From: VRUE01 sp035997045
Lineage (GTDB): Bacteria > Actinomycetota > Thermoleophilia > Solirubrobacterales > 70-9
Length of the DNA: 48,486 bases
Assembly: GCA_035997045.1 (NCBI GenBank)
Contig: DASYIY010000023.1
Location: 1-48,486, forward strand
Reading direction: 5' to 3'
Under the pieces are notes generated by a model. The model was not told the origin of the DNA, searched no databases, and saw nothing but the letters and a program-made list of their open reading frames with translations. The first letter of the stretch is position 1. Each line of letters begins with the position of its first letter. Shown piece after piece: positions 38,881-46,317 of the stretch. A program made the position numbers and the translations under genes.

Positions 38881-39724
38881 GGCCGGCTTTGCGCAGGCGC
38901 TTGGCGGCTTGGACTTCTTTCTTGTCCGCGCCTTTCTTTGCCGGGCCAGGGGTCTCGAGCGTGGCCGGCAGGCCCTCGAAACGGGGCTCTGAGAGGAAAG
39001 CGGCCAGTCCCTGTTTGCCCATCTCTCCTTTGCCCAAGTTGGCGTGGCGGTCGCGACAGGAACCAAGCGGGGCCGCGGCGTCGTTTACGTGCAGGCACTG
39101 GAGTCGGTCCAGGCCGACCTTCTTGTCGGCTTCGTCGACAACGGCGGATAGGTGTTCCTGGTCGGTTATGTCGTAGCCCTGCACGAAGAGGTGGCAGGAG
39201 TCGAGGCAGAGGCCGAGGCGCTTGCCGCTTCCGGCGATCTCGATCAGCTCGGCGGTTTGGTCGAAGTCGCGGCCGAGCAGGCCCTTGTGCCCGGCGGTCT
39301 GCTCGAGCAGGAGCGGACAGCGGTCGCTGTCTTTGAGCGCGGCGGCGATCGTTTTGCCGGCCCGCTTCATTGAGGGCCCCAGCGGCTCTTTCACCTGTGC
39401 CCCGGGGTGCAGGACGACGCCGTCGGCCCCGATTTCGTCGCCGATCCGCAGAGCGTGGGTGAGCGAAGCCTGCGACTTCTTGCGCAGCTCCTTGTCTTTG
39501 GAGGCGCAATTGATCAGGTAGACGGCGTGGATCACCACTGCTTCGACCGGCGAATCGGCCATCGCCTCCTTGAAGGCAGCGAAGTCCTCCGACCCATATT
39601 TCGTCGGCCGCCACATCCGCGGGCTCTGGTTGAAGATCTGGATCGATTCGCAGCCCAGAGCGGTGCCGCGCTCGATGGCCTTGCTCAACCCTCCAGCTGT
39701 GGAAACATGCGCGCCGATCAACAT
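38861..39724 (-). CDS. nfo: Deoxyribonuclease IV (AP endonuclease)
   Basis: Base-excision-repair enzyme of the Nfo/EndoIV TIM-barrel family with a three-zinc site. 287 residues from ATG 39724: MLIGAHVSTAGGLSKAIERG, ESIQIFNQSPRMW, VVIHAVYLINCAS, VVLHPGAQ, LLLEQTAG, LGLCLDSCHLFVQGYDI, LHVNDAAAPLGSCRDRHANL. The family metal ligands appear largely intact. The C-terminus is a basic Lys/Arg/Ala tail (EVQAAKRLRKAGLKRR). The start is only 1 bp from the divergent gltX start; a longer ORF runs to 39787 but would enter gltX. Confidence 0.95.
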   Translation of the reverse strand: MLIGAHVSTAGGLSKAIERGTALGCESIQIFNQSPRMWRPTKYGSEDFAAFKEAMADSPVEAVVIHAVYLINCASKDKELRKKSQASLTHALRIGDEIGADGVVLHPGAQVKEPLGPSMKRAGKTIAAALKDSDRCPLLLEQTAGHKGLLGRDFDQTAELIEIAGSGKRLGLCLDSCHLFVQGYDITDQEHLSAVVDEADKKVGLDRLQCLHVNDAAAPLGSCRDRHANLGKGEMGKQGLAAFLSEPRFEGLPATLETPGPAKKGADKKEVQAAKRLRKAGLKRRQG

Positions 39725-39725
39725 C

Positions 39726-41093
39726 GTGTCTGAAGACTCTCCAATCCGCCTTAGGTTCGCCCCCTCCCCGACCGGGGCGTTGCACATCGGCGGGGCGCGG
39801 ACGGCACTCTACAACTGGCTCGCCGCCCGCCATGGCGGTGGCGAGTTGGTGCTACGGATCGAGGACACCGACCGCGAGCGCTCTACGACTGAGAACGTCG
39901 AGCAGATTCTCGATGCGCTGCGCTGGCTCGAGCTGGACTGGGACGAGGGGCCGGTTTCGCAGGCCGCGCGAGCAGAGCGACATGCCCTGGCGCTGCAGCA
40001 GCTGCTCGACTCCGGCGCTGCATATCGCGACTCCGCCACCGCCAAGGAGGTCGAGGCCTGGAAGGCGGAGCACGGCGCGGATCGTGGCTATCGCGGCGAG
40101 CCGGTCGACACGGCGGGCGCAGCGGTGCGGCTTCGGGTGCCCGACGACGGGGAGACCGTGGTCCAAGATCTGATCCGCGGCCCGGTCAGCTTTCCCAACC
40201 GCAGCTACGACGACTTCGTCATCGCCCGCGGCGACGACTCGGTTCTCTACAACTTCGCCGTCGCGGTCGACGATGCCGAGATGGGCATCACCGAGGTGGT
40301 CCGCGGCGACGACCATCTCTCCAACACGCCGAAGCAACTGCTCGTGCTCTCCGCGCTCGGCCATCAGCCGCCCCGTTACGCGCACCTGCCGCTGCTCCAC
40401 GGTCCCGACGGCAAGAAGCTCTCAAAGCGCCACGGCGCCGCCTCGGTACAGGAGCTGCGCGACGCCGGCTACCTGCCGGCCGCCGTGCGCAACTACCTGG
40501 CGCTGCTCGGCTGGGGTACCGATGACGACACCACGCTGATGTCGACCGAGGAGCTGGTTCGGCGCTTTCGGGTCGAGGACGTCGGCAAATCGGCGGCGAT
40601 CTTCGACGAGAAGAAGCTGCGCTGGGTCAACGGCCGCTTCATGCGCGAGCTCTCCCTCGACGAGTACACCGAGGCGGTCGCCCGCCATCTCGGCCGCGAG
40701 CCCGACGAGCGGTTGCGCGGCGCCTGCGCGATCGCGCAGGAGAAGGCGCAGACGCTCGACGAGGTCTGGGCCCTGATCGGCTTCCTCTTCGAGCCTCCCG
40801 TCAACGACGAGAAGGCCTGGCGCAAGGTGATGGTGGACGGTGCGCTGCCGGCCCTGGAAGCCGCCAGCGCGGCCTTGGCCGATGCGAGTGACTTCGATCC
40901 CGAGGCGGTGGAGAAGGCCCTTTCGCCTTTGCCCGAGCGCCTCGGCGCTAAGCCCGGCAAGGTTTACCAGCCGATTCGGGTCGCGATCACCGGCACCTCG
41001 GTCTCACCGGGGATCTTCGAGTCCCTTGCCGCGCTCGGGCGCGAGGAATCGCTCTCCCGCATCGACGCGGCCGTGGCCCGCCTCCGTTCCTGA
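39726..41093 (+). CDS. gltX: Glutamyl-tRNA synthetase
   Basis: Class I synthetase that charges tRNA-Glu (and possibly tRNA-Gln if GatCAB is present). 455 residues from GTG 39726: the HIGH-equivalent FAPSPTGALHIGGARTALYN, VVRGDDHLSNTPKQLLV, the KMSKS-equivalent DGKKLSKRHGAASV near 230, and a helical C-terminal anticodon-binding part. The proposed GTG gives the standard N-terminus; upstream in-frame sequence lies in nfo antisense. There is no recognisable Shine-Dalgarno, and the start lies 1 bp from the nfo start. Confidence 0.96.
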   Translation: MSEDSPIRLRFAPSPTGALHIGGARTALYNWLAARHGGGELVLRIEDTDRERSTTENVEQILDALRWLELDWDEGPVSQAARAERHALALQQLLDSGAAYRDSATAKEVEAWKAEHGADRGYRGEPVDTAGAAVRLRVPDDGETVVQDLIRGPVSFPNRSYDDFVIARGDDSVLYNFAVAVDDAEMGITEVVRGDDHLSNTPKQLLVLSALGHQPPRYAHLPLLHGPDGKKLSKRHGAASVQELRDAGYLPAAVRNYLALLGWGTDDDTTLMSTEELVRRFRVEDVGKSAAIFDEKKLRWVNGRFMRELSLDEYTEAVARHLGREPDERLRGACAIAQEKAQTLDEVWALIGFLFEPPVNDEKAWRKVMVDGALPALEAASAALADASDFDPEAVEKALSPLPERLGAKPGKVYQPIRVAITGTSVSPGIFESLAALGREESLSRIDAAVARLRS

Positions 41094-41135
41094 CGGCCAA
41101 TCGCGGCCACTCGGCCCTTCCCAATTGAACAAGTA

Positions 41136-41164
41136 ATCCCCATCTGAACCTTAATTTTGGGGAT
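41136..41164 (+). promoter_or_regulatory. Operator-like inverted repeat upstream of the HDOD-LuxR gene
   Basis: ATCCCCA (41136-41142) and TGGGGAT (41158-41164) form an exact 7-nt inverted repeat with an AT-rich 15-nt centre, 60 nt before the ATG at 41225. It could bind a dimeric regulator. Confidence 0.35.
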
Positions 41165-41224
41165 ACAAGGGCTAAACCGTGCGTCCTTTGCTGCCGATGA
41201 GGCTTGCGGAGCGTATTTTCCGCC

Positions 41225-42304
41225 ATGGAGACGAAGCCACACACCAACGGGAAGGTCAAAGCTGACGCGGCGCGGCCGAAAGATGCCAACGCCAAGCCGG
41301 CCCCCGGCGCCCGCCTCGCCGCCGCCTTCGAGGCAGTGGAGAAATTCCCCGTCCTGATCGAGTCGAGGGCGCGCGTGATGCGCGCCGCAACCGCCGAGAC
41401 CGCCCGCATCGGCGAGCTGGTCGAGACGGTCGAGTCTGACGTCGGCCTGGCGATCGCGGTCTTGCGCTTCGCCAATCGCAGCGTCGCCGCGGGCGGCATC
41501 GCCACCGTCCCGGCCGCGATCGAGGTCCTCAAGCCCTCCGGCGTGCTGGCAATCGCGGGCACCGCTCCCGTCTATGACTTCTTCGAGCCCAACGGCGGCC
41601 GCGAGATGCGCCCCGAGCGCTTCCGCGTCCACGCTCTCGCCACCCAGCAGGCGGCCGACGAGATCGGCCGCGCCGTCGGTTGGGAAGACCGCGACGAGCT
41701 GGCGGTCGCCTCGCTCCTGCACGATGTCGGACGGCTGGTCATCTCCAATCTGCACCCAGGAGACAGGGGTCACCTCGACGCGTCGATCAAGACTCCCGAG
41801 CAGCGCCTGCGCGAGGAACGCGACCGGCTCGGCATCGACCACGCCCTCGTCGGCGGCGTGCTGGCCCGGCGCTGGAACGTGCCGCAGCGGATCGCCGTCG
41901 CGATCGAGCGCCACCACGCCGAGGACGCCGAAGGCCTGGCGGCGATGGTCGCGACCGCCGACATGGTCGCCCACTACAGCCAGGGTGAGATGGTCGCGGC
42001 CGAGCGGCTGCACGCCGCCGCCAAACGCTGTGGCCTCGGCCCCGACGGCTTGCGCTCGCTGCTCTACGAGCTTCCCTACGTCCGCAACGACGTCTCGCGG
42101 GTATCGGAGCCCTGCCCGCTGTCAGCCCGCGAGCTCGACGTGCTCCGTCACCTCTCCGAGGGCATGGTCTACAAGCAGATCGCCGGCGAGATGCAGCTCT
42201 CCGTCTCGACCATCCGCACCCACCTCCACAACGTCTACGGCAAGATCGGCGCGGTCGACCGGGCCCAGGCAGTGCTCACGGCCCGCGACCGCGGCTGGAT
42301 CTAG
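41225..42304 (+). CDS. HDOD-domain protein fused to a LuxR-type HTH
   Basis: 359 residues. After a Lys/Ala/Pro-rich head, about 40-245 is an HDOD domain (IGELVETVESDVGLAIAVLR; ASLLHDVGRLVISNL with the HD pair; HALVGGVLARRWNVPQRIAV), a signalling relative of HD phosphodiesterases. About 295-359 is a GerE/LuxR helix-turn-helix (CPLSARELDVLRHLSEGMVY; SVSTIRTHLHNVYGKIGAVD). The fusion suggests a transcription factor controlled by an HDOD sensor rather than by phosphorylation. -10-like TATTTT (41214-41219) is 5 nt before the ATG, so the mRNA is probably leaderless. It converges with another LuxR-HTH regulator. Confidence 0.88.
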   Translation: METKPHTNGKVKADAARPKDANAKPAPGARLAAAFEAVEKFPVLIESRARVMRAATAETARIGELVETVESDVGLAIAVLRFANRSVAAGGIATVPAAIEVLKPSGVLAIAGTAPVYDFFEPNGGREMRPERFRVHALATQQAADEIGRAVGWEDRDELAVASLLHDVGRLVISNLHPGDRGHLDASIKTPEQRLREERDRLGIDHALVGGVLARRWNVPQRIAVAIERHHAEDAEGLAAMVATADMVAHYSQGEMVAAERLHAAAKRCGLGPDGLRSLLYELPYVRNDVSRVSEPCPLSARELDVLRHLSEGMVYKQIAGEMQLSVSTIRTHLHNVYGKIGAVDRAQAVLTARDRGWI

Positions 42305-42402
42305 AACACTCCACCGCCTGCTCCGCTTCGCGTCCGCGGGCGGCGGCAACCGCCACATCGGCGCCGCTCACGAAGAATCAGATCGTGACGTTCGCTAAGC
42401 GG

Positions 42403-43065
42403 TTACTCGATGAGCGACTCGCGTAGAGCGATCGCCACCGCATGCGTACGGTTCCTGGCGCCAAGCCGGGCCAGGGCGTTCTTGGTGTGGGTCTTGATCG
42501 TTTCTTCGCTGAGGTCGAGCTCGCGGGCGGCGACCGTGGTCGATTCGCCGTTGGCGAGGAGTTGGAGGATTTCGCGCTGGCGCTTGGTCAGCTTGCCGCG
42601 GCTGCCACGCGGCGGGACGGCGGGGTCGACGAAGCGTTCCTGGGCGAGCGCGGCTTGCACGGCCTTCTCGAGTTGCTCGGCGCTGGCGGTGCGGGAGACG
42701 TAGGCGCTGGCGCCGGCCTGCAGGGCGGCGCTGGCCAGGTGGCGCTCGGCGCGATCGCCGTGGGCGACGATCCCCATGCCCGGTTCGGTCTTGAGCAGGG
42801 CGCGGATCGCCTCGGTGGCACCGATCGGCTCGGGATGGAAGCCGCCCGACCAGCGCCGCATATCGAGGATCGCGACGTCGAAGCTGCCGATATCGCGGAC
42901 CAGCTCGACCGCCTCGTAGCGGCTGGTCGCCTCCTGGATCTCGAAGCGGTCCTGGAGCACTCGGCGCACGCCAAGGCGAACGATCGGGTGGCCGTCGATG
43001 ACTAGGCACTGTGGACGCTCGGTCAGGACTGTTTCCGATATTTGGGGGTTCGGCGATGGCTCCAT
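42403..43065 (-). CDS. NarL/LuxR-family response regulator with altered receiver
   Basis: 220 residues: a receiver domain (about 20-142; CLVIDGHPIVRLGVRRVLQD, phospho-acceptor Asp about 68 in FDVAILDMRR) and a LuxR HTH (about 155-215; LTKRQREILQLLANGESTTV; DLSEETIKTHTKNALARLGA). The usual switch Lys is Arg at about 125 (AYVSRTASAEQL), and the usual Thr/Ser position after beta-4 is Ala (IVAHGD), so phospho-switching may be weak or absent. No histidine kinase is adjacent. It converges with the HDOD-LuxR gene and diverges from the Rrf2 gene. Confidence 0.9.
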   Translation of the reverse strand: MEPSPNPQISETVLTERPQCLVIDGHPIVRLGVRRVLQDRFEIQEATSRYEAVELVRDIGSFDVAILDMRRWSGGFHPEPIGATEAIRALLKTEPGMGIVAHGDRAERHLASAALQAGASAYVSRTASAEQLEKAVQAALAQERFVDPAVPPRGSRGKLTKRQREILQLLANGESTTVAARELDLSEETIKTHTKNALARLGARNRTHAVAIALRESLIE

Positions 43066-43135
43066 CGTCAGCCCTGGAGCCCAAGGTCTCCGATCCTAAC
43101 CCAGCCGGGTCCGGGCGGTGCGGTAGAAAGTTCCT

Positions 43136-43534
43136 GTGATCTCAATTACCTCGAAGTCGCGCTACGCCGTCGTGGCGATGGCGGAGCTGGCCCGCTCGGG
43201 CGAGCGGCCGGTGCCGATCAAGGAGCTGGCCGAGCGCCGCGGCATCCCCGAGCAGTTCCTCGAGCAGCTCTTCTCGACCCTGCGCCGCGGCGGCCTGCTG
43301 ACCAGCCACCGCGGGATGAAAGGCGGCTACACGCTCTCGCGGCCGGCTGAGGAGATCACCGTGCTCGAGGTCGTCCAAGCGCTCGACGGCAAGGTCGGCC
43401 AGGAGGCGGACGAGGCCGGCGGCATCTGGGCGGAGGGCGTCACCGCCCTGCGCAAAGTCTTCGGCCAGACCACGATCGCCGAAGTCGCCCGCCGCGAGGC
43501 CGAGGCGGCCGGCTCGGGCATGTACTTCATTTAG
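43136..43534 (+). CDS. Rrf2-family regulator, CymR-like (no Fe-S cysteines, -MYFI tail)
   Basis: 132 residues with the Rrf2 winged helix: SITSKSRYAVVAMAELARSG, ELAERRGIPEQFLEQLFSTL, GLLTSHRGMKGGYTLSRPAE. There is no cysteine at all, so it cannot carry the Fe-S cluster of IscR or NsrR. The protein ends -GSGMYFI; CymR of Bacillus, which binds CysK and represses cysteine genes, belongs to the same cysteine-free branch, and, as I recall, has a similar aromatic-Ile tail. The location just upstream of cysK-cysE supports a cysteine-metabolism role. GTG 43136 follows a -10-like TAGAAA (43124-43129). Confidence 0.88.
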   Translation: MISITSKSRYAVVAMAELARSGERPVPIKELAERRGIPEQFLEQLFSTLRRGGLLTSHRGMKGGYTLSRPAEEITVLEVVQALDGKVGQEADEAGGIWAEGVTALRKVFGQTTIAEVARREAEAAGSGMYFI

Positions 43535-43591
43535 ATCGGGCCGCATCGGCATTGGCGTTACGTACTCGCTTCGCTGGGTAGCTTGGGCACG

Positions 43592-43768
43592 ATGACCAGT
43601 GCTTGGCACCGACTTGGCGTGTATTTGGACCTCCGCGAGGACGCCGTGCTGGAGGCACGGCGGAAGTCCGAGCGACCCGGGCATTGGGCCGGTCGGATAG
43701 GGAAGTCGGTCTTCGAAGCGGCGCTCGCCATCGTCGTTTTCATCATCATCTTCTGTGTCCTGGCCTGA
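43592..43768 (+). CDS. Small membrane protein, possibly the first half of a split gene
   Basis: 58 residues: a charged cytoplasmic part (LGVYLDLREDAVLEARRKSE) and one membrane helix at the very end (AALAIVVFIIIFCVLA). -10-like TAGCTT (43579-43584) precedes the ATG by 7 nt. The neighbouring -1 frame continues directly with a second membrane segment to 43920, suggesting a frameshift in an originally two-helix protein of about 110 residues. No family recognised. Confidence 0.5.
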   Translation: MTSAWHRLGVYLDLREDAVLEARRKSERPGHWAGRIGKSVFEAALAIVVFIIIFCVLA

Positions 43769-43920
43769 TCGTTCACCTGATCAGCGGCGACACGAGTCCG
43801 CGCGGCATCCTCGTGGATGGCCTTCGCTTCTTCGGAGTGGCTTTGACCATCGCCATGGTCGTCTTCTTCGTCGGTCGCTGGTTGTACTGGTTTGCCGACC
43901 GCTGGATCCAGAAGGGCTAG
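43765..43920 (+). other. Open frame with second membrane segment, no good start (possible frameshifted half)
   Basis: The -1 frame relative to the 58-residue ORF reads LIVHLISGDTSPRGILVDGL, then a membrane helix (FGVALTIAMVVFFVGRWLYW) and FADRWIQKG before TAG 43918-43920. No ATG or GTG lies at its head (GTG 43813 and ATG 43858 are internal). It reads like protein, so either a frameshift pseudogene or -1 frameshifting links it to the preceding ORF. Confidence 0.4.
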
Positions 43921-43948
43921 GACCCTCAAAGCGCTCTACGATGCGCGC

Positions 43949-43981
43949 GTGACGAGCGACCCAGACATGTACTTGATCTGA
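43949..43981 (+). CDS. Ten-codon micro-ORF overlapping the cysK start, peptide ending -DMYLI
   Basis: GTG at 43949 opens MTSDPDMYLI and stops at TGA 43979-43981, whose last base is the first base of the cysK ATG. A -10-like TACGAT (43937-43942) is placed 6 nt upstream, so the transcript could begin on this GTG. The peptide tail DMYLI parallels the -GMYFI end of the Rrf2 gene upstream, and the DNA is similar (CATGTACTTSAT). Translation should be coupled to cysK. A chance ORF remains possible. Confidence 0.4.
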   Translation: MTSDPDMYLI

Positions 43982-44904
43982 TGCGGATCGGCGCTGAGGC
44001 CTCGGCGGTTGTCGGCGAGACGCCGCTTGTCGCCCTGCAGGGACTTGGCGAGGGCCTCGCCGGCGAGGTTTGCGCCAAGCTCGAGTACTTCAATCCCGGC
44101 GGTTCGGTCAAGGACCGGATCGGGGTGGCGATGATCGATGCGGCCGAAGAAGAGGGGCTGGTCAAGCCGGGCCGCTCGGTGATCGTCGAGCCGACCAGCG
44201 GCAACACCGGGATCGCGCTGGCGATGGTCTGCGCGGCGCGGGGCTACGAGCTGATCCTCACCCTGCCCGAGGGGATGAGCCGCGAGCGGGCCAAGCTGCT
44301 GCGCGCCTATGGGGCCGAAGTGCGGGAGACGCCCTCGCTGGGCGGGATGACCGAGGCGGTTGAGCTGGCGGAGGAGATCCGCGAGCAGCGCAAGGGCTTC
44401 ATGCCGCAGCAGTTCTCCAATCCCGCCAACCCGGCGGCGCACCGGCGCACCACGGCGGAGGAGATTTGGCGCGACACCGACGGTGAGATCGGCGCTTTCG
44501 TCGCCGGGGTCGGCACGGGGGGGACGATCACCGGGGTGGGGCAGATGCTGAAGGAACGCGCCCCCGACGCTCTCGTAGTAGCGGTCGAGCCTGCGGCGTC
44601 ACCGGTTCTTTCCGGTGGCGTCCCCGGCCCGCACAAGATCCAGGGGATCGGCGCCGGCTTCGTCCCCAGTGTGCTCGACCGCTCCGTGATCGACGAGATC
44701 GTCTCGGTCTCCGACGAGGACGCGCTCGAGACCGCCCGCCTCACCGCCAAGCGCGAGGGCGTGCTCGCCGGGATCTCGGCCGGGGCCAACATCAAGGCGG
44801 CCCTCGAGGTCGCCGCGCGGCCCGAGATGGCCGGCAAGAGGGTGGTGACGATCGTCTGCGACTCGGGTGAGCGCTACGTGTCCCTACCCTTCTTCTCACC
44901 ATGA
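43981..44904 (+). CDS. cysK: O-acetylserine sulfhydrylase (cysteine synthase A type)
   Basis: PLP enzyme making cysteine from O-acetylserine and sulfide. 307 residues; the PLP lysine is Lys44 in FNPGGSVKDRIG, the phosphate/substrate loop is EPTSGNTGIALAMV, GVGTGGTITGVGQ holds the PLP phosphate, and KIQGIGAGFVPSVL is also typical. The ATG overlaps the micro-ORF stop, and the TGA overlaps the cysE ATG. CysK is also a docking partner for C-terminal Ile peptides in other bacteria (CysE, CdiA toxins, CymR), relevant to the two -MYxI tails just upstream. Confidence 0.95.
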   Translation: MRIGAEASAVVGETPLVALQGLGEGLAGEVCAKLEYFNPGGSVKDRIGVAMIDAAEEEGLVKPGRSVIVEPTSGNTGIALAMVCAARGYELILTLPEGMSRERAKLLRAYGAEVRETPSLGGMTEAVELAEEIREQRKGFMPQQFSNPANPAAHRRTTAEEIWRDTDGEIGAFVAGVGTGGTITGVGQMLKERAPDALVVAVEPAASPVLSGGVPGPHKIQGIGAGFVPSVLDRSVIDEIVSVSDEDALETARLTAKREGVLAGISAGANIKAALEVAARPEMAGKRVVTIVCDSGERYVSLPFFSP

Positions 44905-45629
44905 GCCGCTGGAAGAGGCTGGTTTCCGAGGTGCGCGCGGACGTTTCCGCGGCGCGCGACCGCGACCCCGCGGCGCAGGGAGTCTCGACCCTGGAGATCC
45001 TCAGTAGCTGGGCCGGCGTGCAGGCGCTGCTTGCCCACCGCTTCGCCCACGCGCTTTCGGGGGCCGGCGTGTCGTTCGTGCCGCGGTTGATCGCCTACCT
45101 GACCCGGGCCGTGACCGGGGTCGAGATCCACCCCGCGGCGAAGATCGGTCGCGAGTTCTTCATCGACCACGGCGCCGGCGTGGTGATCGGCGAGACGGCT
45201 GAGATCGGTGAGCGGGTGACCCTCTACCAGGGGGTGACGCTCGGCGGCACCGGTTTTCAGCGCGGCAAGCGCCACCCGACTCTCGGCGACAACGTCACCG
45301 TCGGCTCCGGCGCCAAGCTGCTCGGCCCGATCGCCGTCGGCGACGGCGCCAAGATCGGCGCCAACACCGTCGTCGTCGAGGACGTGCCGCCTTTTTCGAC
45401 CGTGGTCGGCAACCCCGGCCACCCGGTCAAAGTCGACGGCAAACGGGTCGAGGGCCCCGACGCCGACTGGATTCACCTGCCCGACCCGATTGCCGAGGCG
45501 ATCAAGTCGCTCTCGCGGCGGATCGGCGAGCTCGAGCAGCGCCTTTCTGAGCTGGACGGGACCGCGGCGCCCGAGGGGGCTGCGGCCGAGCTGCATGAGC
45601 GCACCGGCCGTTCGTCGGCCGGGGGCTGA
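44901..45629 (+). CDS. cysE: Serine O-acetyltransferase
   Basis: Acetylates serine to feed CysK. 242 residues: an N-terminal helical part (QGVSTLEILSSWAGVQALLA, HRFAHAL) and the left-handed beta-helix of hexapeptide repeats (EIHPAAKIGREFFIDHGAG, VVIGETAEIGERVTLYQGVT, LGGTGFQRGKRHPTLGDNVT). The catalytic His region FIDHG is intact. The C-terminus is a Glu/Ser/Gly-rich extension ending RSSAGG, not the terminal isoleucine that lets many CysE proteins plug the CysK active site. ATG overlaps cysK (ATGA). Confidence 0.95.
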   Translation: MSRWKRLVSEVRADVSAARDRDPAAQGVSTLEILSSWAGVQALLAHRFAHALSGAGVSFVPRLIAYLTRAVTGVEIHPAAKIGREFFIDHGAGVVIGETAEIGERVTLYQGVTLGGTGFQRGKRHPTLGDNVTVGSGAKLLGPIAVGDGAKIGANTVVVEDVPPFSTVVGNPGHPVKVDGKRVEGPDADWIHLPDPIAEAIKSLSRRIGELEQRLSELDGTAAPEGAAAELHERTGRSSAGG

Positions 45630-45676
45630 TGTAGCCTGCCGCCCTCCTCGTCCCATTGTCTTTGAAAGGACCCGAC

Positions 45677-46279
45677 TTGCGTAAGCGTCTGCTGCTGCTC
45701 CCCTGCATCCTGCTCCTCTCGGCCCTCGCACTCGCGGCCTGCGGCAGCAGCGGTGGTGACGAAGGCGAAATCGAAGAAGCGATCGAAACTTCGGCGACGT
45801 CCACCAACCCGGCCGACTGCAAGAAGCTGAATACCCAGAAGTTCATGGAACAGACCACGCAGGAAAGCGGCAGCGCGGCGCTCAAGGAGTGCGAAAAAGA
45901 AGCCAAGGAAGGGGAAGGCGCGAAATCCGTCAGCGTCTCGGAAGTCGAAGTCGATGGCTCGGATGCCACGGCCGAAGTTGCGCTGAGCGGCGGCAACCTC
46001 GACGGGCAGGCGCTGGAATTGGCGCTGGTCAAGGGCGGCGACCAGTGGCAGCTGAACGAAGTCGTCGAATTCACCAAGTTCAACCAGGCGAAACTGGTCG
46101 AAGTTCTTGAAGAAGGCCTTTCGGAACCCTCGGCCGAACTCGATCCCAAGATCGCCAGCTGCGTGATCGACGCCTTCAAACAGGGCTCCCAGACCGAAGT
46201 CGAAGACCTGCTGTTCGGGGGCTCTTCGGGAACGCTCGAAGAAACCTTCGAAGCCTGCGCTTCTAACCCCTCGGCGTAG
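45677..46279 (+). CDS. Lipoprotein of unknown function
   Basis: 200 residues. A classical lipoprotein signal peptide (RKRLLLLPCILLLSALALAA) ends at the lipobox Cys about 22 (LAAC-GSSG). The mature part is acidic and Ser/Glu-rich; the central part (KSVSVSEVEVDGSDATAEVA, VKGGDQWQLNEVVEF) resembles the small NTF2-like or DUF4878-style domains of secreted actinobacterial proteins, but this is only a resemblance. TTG 45677 was chosen because AAAGGA (45665-45670) lies 6 nt before it. Glu is often GAA here, unlike the GAG of its neighbours. Confidence 0.8.
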   Translation: MRKRLLLLPCILLLSALALAACGSSGGDEGEIEEAIETSATSTNPADCKKLNTQKFMEQTTQESGSAALKECEKEAKEGEGAKSVSVSEVEVDGSDATAEVALSGGNLDGQALELALVKGGDQWQLNEVVEFTKFNQAKLVEVLEEGLSEPSAELDPKIASCVIDAFKQGSQTEVEDLLFGGSSGTLEETFEACASNPSA

Positions 46280-46317
46280 CTGCCGGGCCGGCCGCGGCCG
46301 GGGCTATTCTCGAACTG

